Shown: piece after piece, positions 1 to 12,284 of the stretch | Position numbering within the stretch: position 1 is the first letter of the stretch | How the letters are laid out: every line of letters begins with the position of its first letter | Assembly: GCA_024741835.1 (NCBI GenBank) | Contig: JAENRP010000051.1 | Location: forward strand, 62,001-126,000 | Source: Diplocarpon mali | Lineage: Eukaryota > Ascomycota > Leotiomycetes > Helotiales > Drepanopezizaceae | Length of the DNA: 64,000 bases | Direction: 5' to 3' | Notes under the pieces: model-generated | Database searches by the model: none | Told to the model about the DNA's origin: nothing | What the model saw: the letters and a program-made list of their open reading frames with translations, nothing else | Program-made: the position numbers and the translations under genes

Positions 1-2641
1 CTGCTGAGACTACACTCAATAAGATTCGCATCACTCTCAATAATGTGTCTAATATTCTTAGAGAATCTTTGGAACTCTCGCACATAGGTGTGATTTTTCT
101 AGGCGCGGCCGTTGACTATACAGAAGATACCAATGTGGCCCTGAAGTTCTTCAAGAAATACAAGGTTCTTGCAACATATTTTGGAAAGATCACGACTCTG
201 GATCTAGGACACCGAAATCTTGAAACCAAATCGCTTCACACTTTGGAAAAGTCTTATCCAAACGGAAACGTCTGATACATTGACCAAGCTGGCTATTTTA
301 CATCAGTAGAACAGATGATCTGTTTGGAATAGACACTTTCAATAAGCCCTTCCGGAAGTGGACAAAAACTTGAAATTACTATTGTCTGCCGAGGCTGACA
401 GGCTATCTCGTATCTTTCTCGAGGGCAGAAAAATCATGTTTCTTCCGATGTGGGATGCTGGTGGAGGTGCGAGAAAGAATCTTTAGTTTGTCTCATCTTT
501 GACATCCGGTAGATCGCTGGTACTCGGAATGCTTTGTTTGGAGTCGAACTACCTACCCTGTTTTCACAATCGATTCCGGAATTGCCTTCATGTCCACTTT
601 CACATGCTCTATCATGATAGAGATCAGCCAAAAAGATGCTATCTTATCAATCAAGATTAAATCGGACTTTTTCAGCAGCGTTTACCGTAAGCTTGCATCC
701 TGTGATGAAGAGCCAATAATTGACTGTGGTAGGAGAATTCCGACGTCCGTTGCATGGTATGCTTGCAAGTGCAGAGTTTCTACGTGAGTCTGCTAATGGG
801 CCCCAGCTTGAATTGGTATCAAAAATTCAAAGCTGCAGTGGGACACTTTTGGTACGCCAATGTGCTCATTCATATTGCGACATGGCTGATTTATATTCCG
901 GATACAATAAATGATGTCCTCAATAATAGCAAGATTAAGTCGTTTGAGAACGCTCCAAATAAACAGGGTGGGTCTATCTTTTGAATTTGATGGCTTAGAT
1001 GTTGATCACTTAGTTCTAGGCACCATATTAAATGAGCTTTGCGAAGCGACGAGCCTCACAGTGTTGTGCGAAGATATTGTGAATGGCATGGTTGCTGTAG
1101 ATGAGTATCGTGGCCTACGAAAACCCTCGTGTCTTTCAAATGCCTCATCTCACCTGGGGATATCACCGCCGACCGGTATTAAACGCAAGTTAGTAGAATT
1201 TATCCTGGATATTGAGAATAGAGACTGGGATTATGAAGTTCAACCAGGTATGATGATCTAGGAAGTAAGGATAAATTGCTAAAGATCAACAGGTGCACTG
1301 CGACTGATCGTGATGAACATACTTGGCAGTTATCAAAAATACACAGATTCGGGCTCCATTTTAATACAGCTGCGAATGAATGACACCTCTCAAGAGGAGC
1401 CTATGACAACTTCAGGCCGCACCGTGACCCTACCCATTCGAGACACCAGCAGAGAAATGTTTCCAGAGTACGTTGATCGGAAGCTTTACTACCCGTATAC
1501 CCAAGAAGACACATTTGCTTCGGGTGTAGGTCTTGGACTTTCTATCGTGTGAGTTAAACTAACCATCCGCAAATCAACTGCGGAACAAATCATGACTAAC
1601 GCTACTAAGCTAGAATATTGTCAACAGACATGGTGGTAAGATCACAACTAGCAGTGATCTTGGCAAAGGTACTGAGATTGAAGTCAAGCTACCAGTGCAT
1701 AAGAGAGGACTAAAAGAAAAATGTTTCGTCATGGGAGATATATGTCAACCGATTGGTCCATCCAAACTTACTAGATGCCTACTAGCTCTCCTGAACAGGG
1801 ATCCTCGGCTCATGGAAGGATATAATGACAACGACGTTCGGTTAAACCAATCCAGTCAGACACCTATGAGTTCTCTTGAAGACAGATTGGTCTTGAATGG
1901 ACTAATTGTGACTGACTACGCATTTCCGCCTTCGGAAGATTCCGTATATACCTAAGCCTAGATTTACCATGCCAAGTGTCTCCATTCGAACGGATACCAA
2001 TAATGAATACCGCCAGCATCAAGATAATCACCAGCTCAAAACCATTGTAGGCTCAGCCATGAAGTTAAACCTCAAAATACCACAATATCATTCTACTACC
2101 TCCCTACTCACGCCCCAAACTTCATTCGAGCCACCAATCTTTATTGGACGATCGGAGCCACTCGTACCGCGACAAATTATAGCCATGGATGAAAAAGTTC
2201 TCAATCTGCAACTCCTATAGCTCTACCTAATGAAACGCCAATCCGACGTAATTTTTAAAATACATAATGGTGTTGAAACCGTTGAAACCGTGCGTAGCGC
2301 CGGGCCCGAGGGTCAATTCGATGTTATTTTCATGGATATATCGATGCCGGTTATAGAAGGACTCAACGCCACGAGAGCCTCCCGATTTTTTGAGCGGGAA
2401 TGCTCTCAAAGCTCAAATCCACGCCATGTTTCTACGGTCTCCACCACCGACCACCCTACCAGCGGCGTCTAGGAAAAACCAATCGTCAAGCAAAAAGCGG
2501 CAACCAAAATAATAGAACGTATATTGTTGCTTTGACCGGACTTGCGAGTGGAAGAGATAGAGACAAGACTGTTACAATCGGTTTCGACGATTTCCTCACG
2601 AAGTCCATCTCGTTCGTTAAAGTCGGAGAGCTGTTACCGTG
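1..2641 (+). pseudogene. Hybrid histidine kinase, decayed, 5' end beyond window
   Basis: Conceptual translation in shifting frames gives the order of a fungal cytosolic hybrid sensor kinase. A GAF-like end (45-275 and 380-690) is followed by a HisKA region (about 690-950, with PLHGMLASAEFL after a GTAAGC...TAG intron), an ATPase domain (1180-1690, with GVGLGLSIV and HGGKITTSSDLGKG), and a C-terminal receiver (2180-2640, with phospho-acceptor DVIFMDISMP, then ALTGLAS and the FLTK lysine). Normal introns are still visible at 1245-1291 and 1551-1612. The gene is broken by frameshifts, by a TAG at 2218-2220 inside the receiver, and by a missing acceptor near 897. The HELR motif that should carry the phospho-histidine reads as YREFR after splicing, so the autophosphorylation site is gone. 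The family and the breaks are clear; the exact HHK group is not. Confidence 0.85.
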
Positions 2642-4918
2642 AGTGAGCAGGGAGAAGACACGTTTGGCCGTGAGGATTTCGGCTGATCCTGATTAAGATA
2701 ATTGGGATGAGTCAATAAGAAAGTCGATTATCAACTAAAGGGTAGCCAATCTACTGCTGTGGAAGGACATCAAATCCGCGAGCTAGAATCATACATATTC
2801 TAGCCTTCTTACTTAAATCCATATGCTTCTAAAGAACCTCTCAGCGAACACGTTTCTTGACTACCGCTAGCAGATCTGCAGTGATAGTTTTGATGCTTGG
2901 TAACAAGCTCTTGCCAATGCGTATTGGTAGATACCAGAAACAATGGACAGGTCAGGATCTCTTGTCCCTACTAGGTGCCAGGAGGCTGCAGGCATCATAC
3001 CTCGTCGCGAGACAAGCATCAGTGAGATCTTGCTCTGTCCTTGTAGCAGGTAATAACCGAAGCTACTGCAGAAGAACACCGTCGAGCGAAACATGACCGC
3101 ATGAATTTTCTCTGCACAATTGGATGTCGCTGAGCATCCCTTGATAATTTCTTACTCCTTGCAAGCCGCATCAGCTTAAAGGCAAACTTGCCAAAGCTGC
3201 CAGTGAACCGATTCACCTGCTATCGCACTGGGCGGGGGAATATCAAACTCAGCATTGGATTTCGAACCTCTCATCCCTCATTTCTCTCTGAGGATGTCCG
3301 AGGCGCTTTAATACGCCGCCGAAAATGCGCAAGCAGCTCACGGATCGCTAAGCTGCGGGAAAGGATCGCGCGCTTGGGAACCTCGGCTATTTCAGGGGCG
3401 GGCTAACAGGCTAACGATCTCCGTGCCGCGGTGTGTCACGGGCTGGAGCGATCTCGAGACGCTGCAGAAATTCATTAGAGACATTAAATCATTTTTCCGA
3501 TAGAATAGATGTGAAGATCGAATTTTTTGCATCGAGCTGGATCTGATGAGAAAGTCACGTGATATATGCGCGCCGAGCGCGGCGAGTGTCCAAAGTGAGA
3601 ATCTTATTTGGTTCAGTGTTTTACATACTCGATAAGCGATCGTTTTCAAGTTTTTGGATTTGAGTCTTCTGCGAGTGCTCTAGCAGTAGTCAAGCGGTGC
3701 TAGCATTTACGAGCAGAGGTTTGAGTTAGTCTCACAAATCATTCTAGTAGAAAAAAGACAAGAGGTACTTCAGTCAATAATTATATGAAAACTCAGCGTC
3801 CTTTCCAACTCTAGTCTAGTGCATTAGTATCAATTAATGCCCCGGATTAGAACACCGATATTCTGCAGCATAAGACAGAATCTGGAACCATTATATGTGT
3901 CTGTGTAAAATGAGATATATACATTTATGTCCTTACGCTACCTGATGAATCTCGCCATGCAGAATAATTCGCTTGCTTTTCCTCACTGGTATCCGAGTGA
4001 CTTCATTCGAGAAGCACCAACACCGAGTAGCATAAAATCAAGTCAATCCCGAAGAAAGAACGAAGGAAAGAAAGGAATGGTATCACAAAGTGTGCACACT
4101 GAAAGAGATATCTCAAGATTCGCATTTTTGTTGTTGATCGATCAGTTACGAGAAGAGAGAGAGAGAGAGAGAGAGAGAGTTAGTACTCGAGCAAGCCCAT
4201 GCCAAGGGCTTATACACTCAAGATTCACTCTCATCCTTCACTCTCGTCAGATGACTCGCACGTGGCCCTGATCACTACTTCTCTACAGAAAGAAAAGAGG
4301 ATATCTCCCGCCGCTATTGTCAGTACTATCGCATATCGATCTCGTGGATTGAAAGGCTCGGGGAAAGAGGCACTTGCGCCTGCCGCAAACACTTCAACCT
4401 ACTGCTCACAGAAGAAATCAGAGAGAGGGAGAGAGAAAAGCCTTGGGAAATGAAAAAAAATCAAGGGGAATTGGCAATAAGAACGCGAACGCGCGCCCTT
4501 GCGCCAGATAGAGAAGGCCATGGGCTACATAGGCAGACACAAACACAGCATCCCTCCGAGAAACCAGAGAATCTTGCTGGGCTACAAAGAAAGACGCTGA
4601 ATTCGAGCACCCGGCGTTTTTCCAAAGGGTAATCTTTCTAAGCTCTGTCTAATCTAGTCTAGTCTAGTCTAAACTAAGAAATCTTCAATAGCAAGGGCGT
4701 GATATATGTATCCCGTCACTTAGATCATGAGAAAAACCTTTGCGCGGGAATTTTTAGTATTCACGCGTGCTCCGTTACGCTTCCTAAATGCACAGCGAGT
4801 AGTGCGCGATACGCCAGCGTCACCTGACACGCAGCAGCGGCTCTGAAGTGTATTGATACGTCGCCGCATGCGCGCAGCGGCGTATTACATACCGAGGAGC
4901 ATCAGAGCATCAAGCCAT
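2642..4918. other. Intergenic, no gene recognised
   Basis: Only short overlapping ORFs without family motifs are seen. The stretch 3930-4650 is purine-rich with a GA microsatellite, and at 4650-4672 there is a short TCTAG tandem. The part nearest 4919 would be the 3' flank of the minus-strand sugar transporter. Confidence 0.6.
4154..4179. repeat. (AG)n microsatellite
   Basis: About 13 uninterrupted AG units, read directly in the sequence, in a purine-rich non-coding stretch. Confidence 0.9.
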
Positions 4919-6757
4919 CTAATCGTTTCTTATTCCCCCATCCTCAGCATCCGGCTCCGGCCCCCCCCTGCTCGCCGTAGCCGGTCTCTCCCTCACTGTG
5001 GCAGGCTTCTCGTCGCCGCTGGCATCGCCGTCGATCTTCTTCTCGTCGTCGCTGTCCACAAAGCCGTAATGCCGCGCCATCTGCTCAACCTCGCGGTCCG
5101 TTAGGAAGGGCATCTCGTAGCTGGCCTTGACGTAGCTGATATTCTCCAGGTAGCCCTTGGCGAAGATCAGGTCGATCTCTTCCAGGGAACGCTTTTTGGT
5201 CTCTGGGTAGAAGATGTAGATGACCGGTATAAAACATGCGTTGGTAGCTGCGAAGAAGAGGTAGGTGCCCCATTTGATCTGGTGAAAGGAAAGCGTGTTA
5301 GCAGAAGTCTCCTTTTCAACATTTTGGAAGGGTGCCAGATCGATGACGATTCTGGGTGCGGGATGAGAAGTACGTACTTTATCAATCATCACGGGAACGA
5401 CCATCACGATGAGGAAGTTAAAGGTCCAGTTCGTGATCGTGGACACGGCGTTGGCTTTCGCACGCGTCCGGAGGGGGTTGATCTCCGCGGGGTACAGCCA
5501 GGGGAGAGGCAGCCAGGTGGCGCCGAAGAACATGATGTAGGTGAACAATCCCACACCGGCTCCTTTGGCCGAGGGGCCTTTCCCATCCTTCGGAATGAGA
5601 CAGGTGAAGATGAGGACCATGGATAGTAGCTGCCCAACGGTGCCGTAGAGGAAGAGATTGCGGCGGCCGGCTCGCTCGATGATGAACCAGGAGACGGTGG
5701 CGGAGATGGAGTAGACGATCATGTTTACGCCCCCGAGCAACAGGGCCAGGTTGTGGGAGGTGCCGATCGCTGATCTGAACAAGATGGGGAAGTAGTAGAT
5801 CACTGCGTTGCAACCACCGAGTTGTTGGAAGAATTGCGAAGAGGCTCCGAGGAGGACACGGCGGAAGTGTTGGGTCTTCCCGCCAGTCAAGAGCGCCGAG
5901 AAGGGGACGGTGCTCCCAGCGTGGCCCGAGGCCTTGATGCTGTCCACGATGAGGGAGTGCTGGAACCTGACTTCAGTGTCGGTAGTTTCGAGGCCGCTGA
6001 GGGCGGCGATCACGTCGATAGCGTCTTCGTGACGGTCTTTGGTCACGAGCCATCTGGGGGACTCGGGCAGGACACAGGTTCCGCCGATCAGGATGAAGCC
6101 GAAGATGACTTGGAAGACGATGGGGAAGCGCCAGGTCAGATCGTCGGGGCCGTAAGATGCGCCGTAGTCGATCCAGTACGCAATCATGGTCCCGAACGCG
6201 ATCACACCGCCTTCAATACAAATGAGCAGACCGCGGTTGGTGCTGCGGCTGCACTCGGCCTGGTAGGTTGGGATTGTCGATGTGTTGATGCCGTTACCGA
6301 AGCCGGTGATGGTTCGGCCGATGATAAACTGAGCTGTGGCGTGGTGGCCTTTGATAGCGCTGACTTGGATGATGACCCCGATGATCATGATTATCCCACC
6401 GAGAATCATCTACACACCATTAGCCCGAGTTGGAGCCGCAGAACATGTACGCACAGCTCTCCGGCGGCCAGTTCGGTCTCCGAAAGCCAATATGAAAACG
6501 GCTCCAAGTAAACACCCAACCTCGTAGATAGCCGTGACGAATCCTTGATAGACGGAGTCGTCTTTGGTTTCTGGGAAGTATTCGTTGAATGGGTCGGCCG
6601 AGATGATGCCAGACATGATGCCTTGGTCGTAACCGAAGAGCAAAAACCCGGTGGTCGCGATAGTCGATATCAGAAGCCCCAGCGGGCGGCCCATGAGGCC
6701 TGCAAAGGTCTTGAAAGTAGACGCGCCACCAGCTCTTTCTCCAGGTAGCTCACCCAT
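4919..6757 (-). CDS. MFS sugar transporter (hexose/lactose-permease type)
   Basis: Proton-linked sugar uptake across the plasma membrane is the expected role; the substrate cannot be told. Three exons, 6757-6455, 6409-5378 and 5278-4919, give 564 aa. The introns are 6410-6454 (GTGCGT...TAG, 45 nt) and 5279-5377 (GTACGT...CAG, 99 nt); the second is a multiple of three with no stop, so it could be missed as coding. Sugar-porter signatures are all present: GDRTGRRR after TM2, PESPRWL before the central loop, ERAGRR in the second half and PETKKRSLEEID near the C-terminus, with about 12 hydrophobic segments. The start was chosen at the first ATG before the conserved LLFGYDQG segment. The tail is Glu/Asp/Lys-rich and cytosolic. 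The length fits the family (500-580 aa) and no damage is seen. It stands alone, with no other sugar-metabolism gene beside it. Confidence 0.93.
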
Positions 6758-8820
6758 GATTGATGTCTGAGGGGAGGGAAGCTCGAGATGAGGATGCTGT
6801 TGCTGGCAGTGCCAGTCTTTGCCAGACTGCTACAGTTAGGTAGAAGGAGAGGGTGGAGAGGATTGCAGAGAGAGGAGAGGGCTGGAGAGTATGGAGAAAG
6901 CGGAGAGAAAGAGGAGAAGACGGGGAGAGAGGGAGGAGAGGCGGTCGGGGGAATTGGCATGTGGGAGAAGGGTTATACATGACCGCCTACCTTACTTAAC
7001 CATCGCTTCAAAGTCTTTACCCAGCATCCCAGCCCCTCGGCCGTTGCATTGTGCCGGGTAATGTTAGCTCTCTCTTCCGGCGGAAAGGTTCGACATCCAG
7101 GTAATTAGACGATTCAACTGCTCGTGGAGGCGCAGAGTCATGTCCGCAGGCCCTTTGCGCATCGGCCTGCGAGGTTCTTTCTAGTGATCGGCATCTCGAG
7201 GTCGATATGCAGATTGTTGGCCGCACACCGGGTGTGCCAATGCAACCTCTCGCTTGACGATCATTGGCTCGAGCGCTCGCTTGTGAAAGGTTGTTTACTA
7301 TATTTATTACTTATACATAAGTAGGTACCAGCATTGGTTGACTTTTCGCCGAGCAGACGGCGCCATGGCAGTCCCCGCATGAGGTCAGTGTGCTGGAGTG
7401 CGCGACTTGCCATTGGAGAGGATAAGCAGGGCCGAGGAACCAAGAATGAGGGCCCTGATAGGTACTGTATCTACTTCCCGCAAGGCTACATACCGTCGAT
7501 GATCTGTGGTTAGAATTGCAGGCGGGACAAGCGACGAGCATTTGCTTGTTTGGAGCCGCATGCGAAGGGTCGTGCCATGCCCTTGACTTGGGCGCTGTCA
7601 CTGGTACGAGTCGAGCCAGCTCAATTCTTGGTCGGTCGAGGCGGGTCTGTATAGGCGAACAAAACAATGACCGCAACCATCACCGTCACCGTCACCATCA
7701 CCATCACATGACACGAACAATAACAACAAAACCCACCGCGCAATGCACCAGCAAGATAGCACCTCTCTGAAGATCCCTACTGCGTCTAATGCATAGCTGC
7801 CGTTGTGCAGCGATGTGCTGGAGCCTGATGTCTCGTCAGTCCAGCCGAGGCAGTCCCGAGTCGTCCACAATTACCTGTGGCGTCCTTGCTTGGCGGCAAT
7901 TTGCAGTGGATTGTGTGGAGCCGCAACGCTGAGTGCGGTCACCCGTTCGCCGTATCATTGTGGTTTTCGTGGGTTGGACAGCCGCCCGACTCGACTTATT
8001 TGATTGCTTGCGCATGCCACTAAGAGCTCAAACCTTCCGCAAACTTTCCAAGTAATCTTGTGCAAAAGCTTTATAGTTTGATTGAACTCTTCATCTCAGG
8101 CCATCTGCAAGACATTAGAAATATATTTTCTGATCTGCTCACTAACATTCAAACCGCCCCGTTGCTTTTTTCTCAAAATATACAATAAGTAAGTTGTGAG
8201 ATCGGAAATAATTAGAAAATATCTAAATTCGATTCTATCGAGATTTAGGTATATTGAGTGCGATTCCAGACTAATCAGACAGCAACAATCGATATTCGAC
8301 GTAACGCGCCAGTCCGACACAAGCCACAAGCGGTTTTTCCAGCGGCAGGTTTGATATCCCATCGGCACGTACCGCCTCGAGCGCAGCGCAAAGCTACTCT
8401 CAAAGTCAATGGAATGGCGCTTCAGGCTTTGTAGCTGGAAAACAGCCTGAGGCATACGGAGGTGTAGGGGGTGATGCTCCAGGTCAATCGTCTAGACAAG
8501 GTCCCGATGAAATGGACGTAGATGGAGGTACAAGGCATGATAGGGGCGCCCACTTGTTAGTGAGAGTCACCCGTACCCCTCCCCTTGATGAATCTTTGTG
8601 TAGAGATGTTCATGGCCGCAACAGAAGTACACCTGAATCGGATCGGACAAAAATAAAATACGGTGGGAAGACCGGTTGGTTGTAGGAGGGGTAAAAACAG
8701 AAACATGTAATGCACGACAAGATTCCCACAAGATCAAGTACTGTACAAGATGTATCTTTCTCCTTTTTTGTTTCCTAGGCCAGTACCAACGCAAAAATTA
8801 CTTGACATTGATAATACTCC
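6758..8820. other. Upstream region of sugar transporter, no gene recognised
   Basis: A long pyrimidine-rich (minus strand) leader lies at 6770-6980 just upstream of the transporter start and probably forms its 5' UTR or core promoter. The rest holds short ORFs without motifs, plus a CACCRT tandem repeat at 7679-7708. Confidence 0.5.
7679..7708. repeat. CACCGT/CACCAT hexamer array
   Basis: Five imperfect units alternating CACCGT and CACCAT followed by CACATG; read directly. On either strand it encodes dipeptide runs (His-rich or Asp-Gly) in short ORFs that I do not regard as genes. Confidence 0.8.
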
Positions 8821-8930
8821 TGTTGCGCAGTGACGAGCCCGAGGCTCAAGGGACCTGCTTATGTAATTAGCCCCTGAAGTGGCTATGGAGCACCTTGCTT
8901 AGGGAGCTCAGATATATAGTTAGATTCGAA
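8821..8930 (+). mobile_element. Solo LTR, 3'-truncated
   Basis: It begins TGTTGCGC and follows the other two solo LTRs of this window (27760-27931 reversed; 53343-53505) through GAGCC..AGGCTC, CTTATGTAAT, CCCCTGAAGTGG, GGAGCTCAGATATATAGTTAGATT. It then departs from them about 50 bp before the expected ...CGACA end. The TATAAAAG box of the 53.3-kb copy is lost here. Loss of the 3' end coincides with the start of a Tc1-like element at 8942. Confidence 0.8.
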
Positions 8931-8941
8931 TTTGCTTCATC

Positions 8942-9380
8942 CAGGGTCGAAATAATGTACAATTCTAGACCGTGCACTCTAGATACTTGGCAATGCTGCT
9001 TTTGTTTTCTACCCTAGTATTCTGTATACGCCCCTCTAGCTTCAATCACTGCTCTGCACCTCGCTAGCATTTCCCTACTTAGTGCGTATTGTACTTGACC
9101 GTCGAGTAAGGTTCAATTGAAGGGCGATTTGATTTTAATCCAACCGGCGTTAAATTAGAGGGTTTGATAGCGCAATCGTTTGTCGCGAGAGGTCTGTTTT
9201 ATTAAGGTCTTTGGTGTAGGTACACTTAATAGGGACTCTATATTAAAAGTCTTGATTTCTAGCCTAAAAAGCGGCGAGTTGATATGAACTTCATATTGGG
9301 TAACACCCTTGCAACGATCCCCTTGCAATAGAAACCTTCAGAATAGCGCATAGACTGCGAATGTACATTGTTTCGGGCAT
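8942..9380 (-). mobile_element. Tc1/mariner-like element, internally deleted relic
   Basis: Inverted termini are visible: CAGGGTCGAAATAATGTACA at the left end, and a diverged inverse (TGTACATTGTTTCGGGC) ending near 9380 followed by TA. On the minus strand, the sequence ending about 9020 reads CRAVIEARGAYTEY then stop, the typical Tc1 transposase C-terminus, followed by AAAGCAGCATTGCCAAG that is shared with the 52.2-kb copy. Only about 440 bp remain, so the catalytic DDE region is absent and the element cannot move by itself. Confidence 0.75.
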
Positions 9381-9433
9381 ATACTAAGCATAAGCTTCTG
9401 CTCACCACGTCGAGGAACCCCTAGTTTTACAGC

Positions 9434-11098
9434 TCAACAACTCCGTTTCGGAACAGGGGAAACTTTTCCGTCCCATAGACGAATTACATCATCGGACTTA
9501 GAGAACCACAGTATGATAGTCTGATCTATCGTCAGCAGTTTTGAATGTAACTCGGATTGAGTCTTACCTCTACAAAGCGAAAGTGCTATTGAAGTTATCG
9601 CTTGTGTCCGCTCCAAAGCTGATGTCAGTGACAACTTGATGATCGCCAGACCTCGAGAACTTGAACCGGATTCCCATTGTGTTTGCCCCATCGCTTGAGG
9701 ATATAGACACGTAGTGTGAAGATTCAGTAGTGTGCCACTGTCCAAGGCCTGCTGTTGGCGTTTGAAAGTACTTTAGTTTTAGTCTGGTACAGCGGATACC
9801 AACACGACAGACTTCTACTTGTCGAAGCTTGCTTAAGTCAACAACAAACATCTTTAGGCCCGCATTAGGTCCAGCCTAAGCCAGGTGAGGAGCGCCGCAG
9901 GCAGTGAATTCCAGGTTTGGGCTTCCAGTACCTACAGAATTACTGTCTCGGGTGGCCCCAATTCTCATGATAACCGCGGAATTTGGCCACTCGAAACAGG
10001 ACCCCGTAGTAGATCTGGGTGGGTCGAGAAGGATCCATTTACACTTGTCATTCATCACATATTGAGGCAGGGTCCCGAACGTATGGATTCTCCCAAACGT
10101 TGTCGGGATCAGTAAGAGTAGATTAGGCATAAGCCCTACTGGGGTGCACTCTCGACTTACCGTCACACTCGGCGCCGCAAACGCATAGATTTGAGAGTTG
10201 ATGATACACAGCCAGGCGAACGCAATTCGTTCCCTTGAGTGGAATGGGAATGCTTGTGGCAACCGTCGCGAGCGCCAATAAGCACTGAGTCTTCGGGAAA
10301 TGGCTTTCTATTCCCCTGATTCCATTTCCAGAGAGATAGACAGTGAGACCGTTCACATATTCATTGTCGCTAAGTAGTGGTAGGTATCCAAAATATGCTG
10401 GTTGCCAACTTTTAGGCAGCTCATAAGAGCAGCTAAAGTCTCGTTGAAGTCAAATAATTCCTTGTCTGGGTCGCAGAGGGTAATTAAGATGTCTAGTTAG
10501 TCCCGCAAAATAAAGTCGTCTAAGCTAGACAGAAAGGTAAAGTACAAACCCTGCGGCTATTATGTATGGCAAATATGAGCCGGCGTCGACTAACATTTGA
10601 GCTGCATGCAAGTGTGTTTCCTGGTCTACGAATACATACATACCAGGTACAACCCGAGTTAGGAACACCAAACCAGCTTGTGTCCCAGTTGCTACTATAT
10701 AACTTGACTGCGCAGATTCCACCGTAGACCATGCCAAAAGTGAGGTAGATAACAACACTGGAAATGGCCTCGGGGCAAGCACCATCGGCTAGAATCTATA
10801 TATATCAGGTAGCAAAGACAGTCAGCATCTTGATAAATATACAAGAGCCTTGGGTCAAGGATACAGTTTGATAGCTTGAGCAGTTGAGGGCGTGGAGTAG
10901 GCGTCTTGTTTCCTATGTGACTAAGACAGTAGCGCTGAAAGCAGCCTTCAGACCAATGTAGTTCCAGACCATGTTTCTAAGCCCTACAGGCAAACGTAAC
11001 ATCTTACAAAGTGGTTGATGGCTGTCTGCAGGCACGCAAGGCGTTTCATTGCTTGTAAACTCGATCTGCTGACGATGCAGGTGTCTACTTTCCAACAC
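9434..11098 (-). pseudogene. Broken F-box-like protein gene
   Basis: The minus strand reads LPVGLRNMVWNYIGLK at about 10990-11040, an F-box-like N-terminal helix pair of the type LPxELRxxVWxYIGL. This is followed in other frames by GGICAVKLY...NWDTSWFG and GCTWYVCIRRP (10560-10730), by YVNGLTVYLSGNGIRGIE (10300-10360), by RERIAFAWLCIINS (10180-10230) and by VEVCRVGIRC / LGQWHTTESS (9690-9830). The repeated pattern I-x-G-L-x-V-Y followed by ERIAFAW suggests a beta-rich repeat module after the F-box. The breaks include stops below 10900, a frameshift near 10280, an intron at about 10164 (GTAAGT) with no clean acceptor, and a TAG between 9876 and 9860. I recognise the general type, not a named family. 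Confidence 0.6.
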
Positions 11099-12284
11099 TA
11101 TTGAGCTTGACGACAGTATTTGAGAACGCCTACATATTCGGACTCGGTGCAGCGTTCGGCTGGATGAGGATCTCGTAGCACCAGGCGTGAAAGCAACAGG
11201 CGGTCGGGTGGGTTGTTTGGGCGCGGAACCTTTGCTTGTAGTGGCAGGTAGTAACTGGGTGGTTTTGGCGATGACCAGTTAATCTGACATCATTGGCTGG
11301 TCGTGGATGTCTGACTGGTCAGTTAGTAGGCCTGGTGAATGCGATGGTTTTTGAATCGTTTGGTTCCAAGCAGATTGCTTTCGAGGAATCAAAAATGAAG
11401 AGCAACTGGATAATAAATTTAATTTATACCGGCCCGAGAATCGAGACCCCATGACGTGAGGCCTGACTCGCTACTCCCAGAAGCTGCCAACGGCACAATC
11501 CACATCTCTCAGTTCCTACATAAATCTTCTTCGCAGGAAGCCCCATGCTGCCAAGAGCAGATGGAATTCCTAAGTGGAGGTGTGCAGCGATTTGAGCCCG
11601 GAGAGAACCTCAGATGTATATGCTGCGACGGAGGTGTGTGTTGTGTCTGCTCAACTGAGCCATCTGCCATGTTGCCGAATCACATGCACCGGCTGTTGAT
11701 CCAGTGACTTTCCCAAAGCAATATACCCCGCCATCATCAACCAATCCCACACTGGATAGTATACACAACCGGGAATATATCTATTTTGATTCGATGGCAT
11801 TAAATAGGCTCAGGGAAGTTAATCAGACTCGGCCATACACTATTCTGTTCCCGCTGATCTGCCGGCCGCTTCCATGGTGGTCCGTGCCTCTACCAAACTA
11901 CAGGCTCTAAATTCTCGTGGTCAGACACCACCAAGCCGCGAGCTTGATGTCATCATGGCCAGCTGTTAACCTCTTCCTTTCAATGCAATTCTAGCTATAC
12001 TTCTTGCGCACGTACATGGCAATCAAGAACCTGATACTCTGAGTACAACGTTTGGTCTAAGTCGAAGTCGTCCGCATCTGATATTTAGATTGAACTGGCA
12101 GAGAAGATATGTGTTGAAGATGATGGAACGCGCAGTATCAGAGTGCAGGAAGGCTAGTTTGGGTATAGAAGGAAGCGAGCTTAGGGTTGGGAAAGGAGAA
12201 TCTTAAGTCTCTTACTTTATAAACAGCTAAATGATAACGGATTTAAGATGTGTATAGGCTTTTTTCCCCTTTTTCCCCTTTCAT
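11099..12284. other. Intergenic, no gene recognised
   Basis: Short ORFs at 11456-11910 have no motifs. The region becomes AT-rich towards the family-Y repeat. Confidence 0.5.

Noticed and set aside
5822..6511. 229-codon plus-strand ORF opposite the sugar transporter
   Set aside because: It is the antisense shadow of conserved transporter exons; motifs on the minus strand explain the open frame.
7679..7708. CACCRT array as a possible CRISPR-like or telomeric repeat
   Set aside because: Contiguous hexamers without spacers and not a telomere motif; an ordinary microsatellite.
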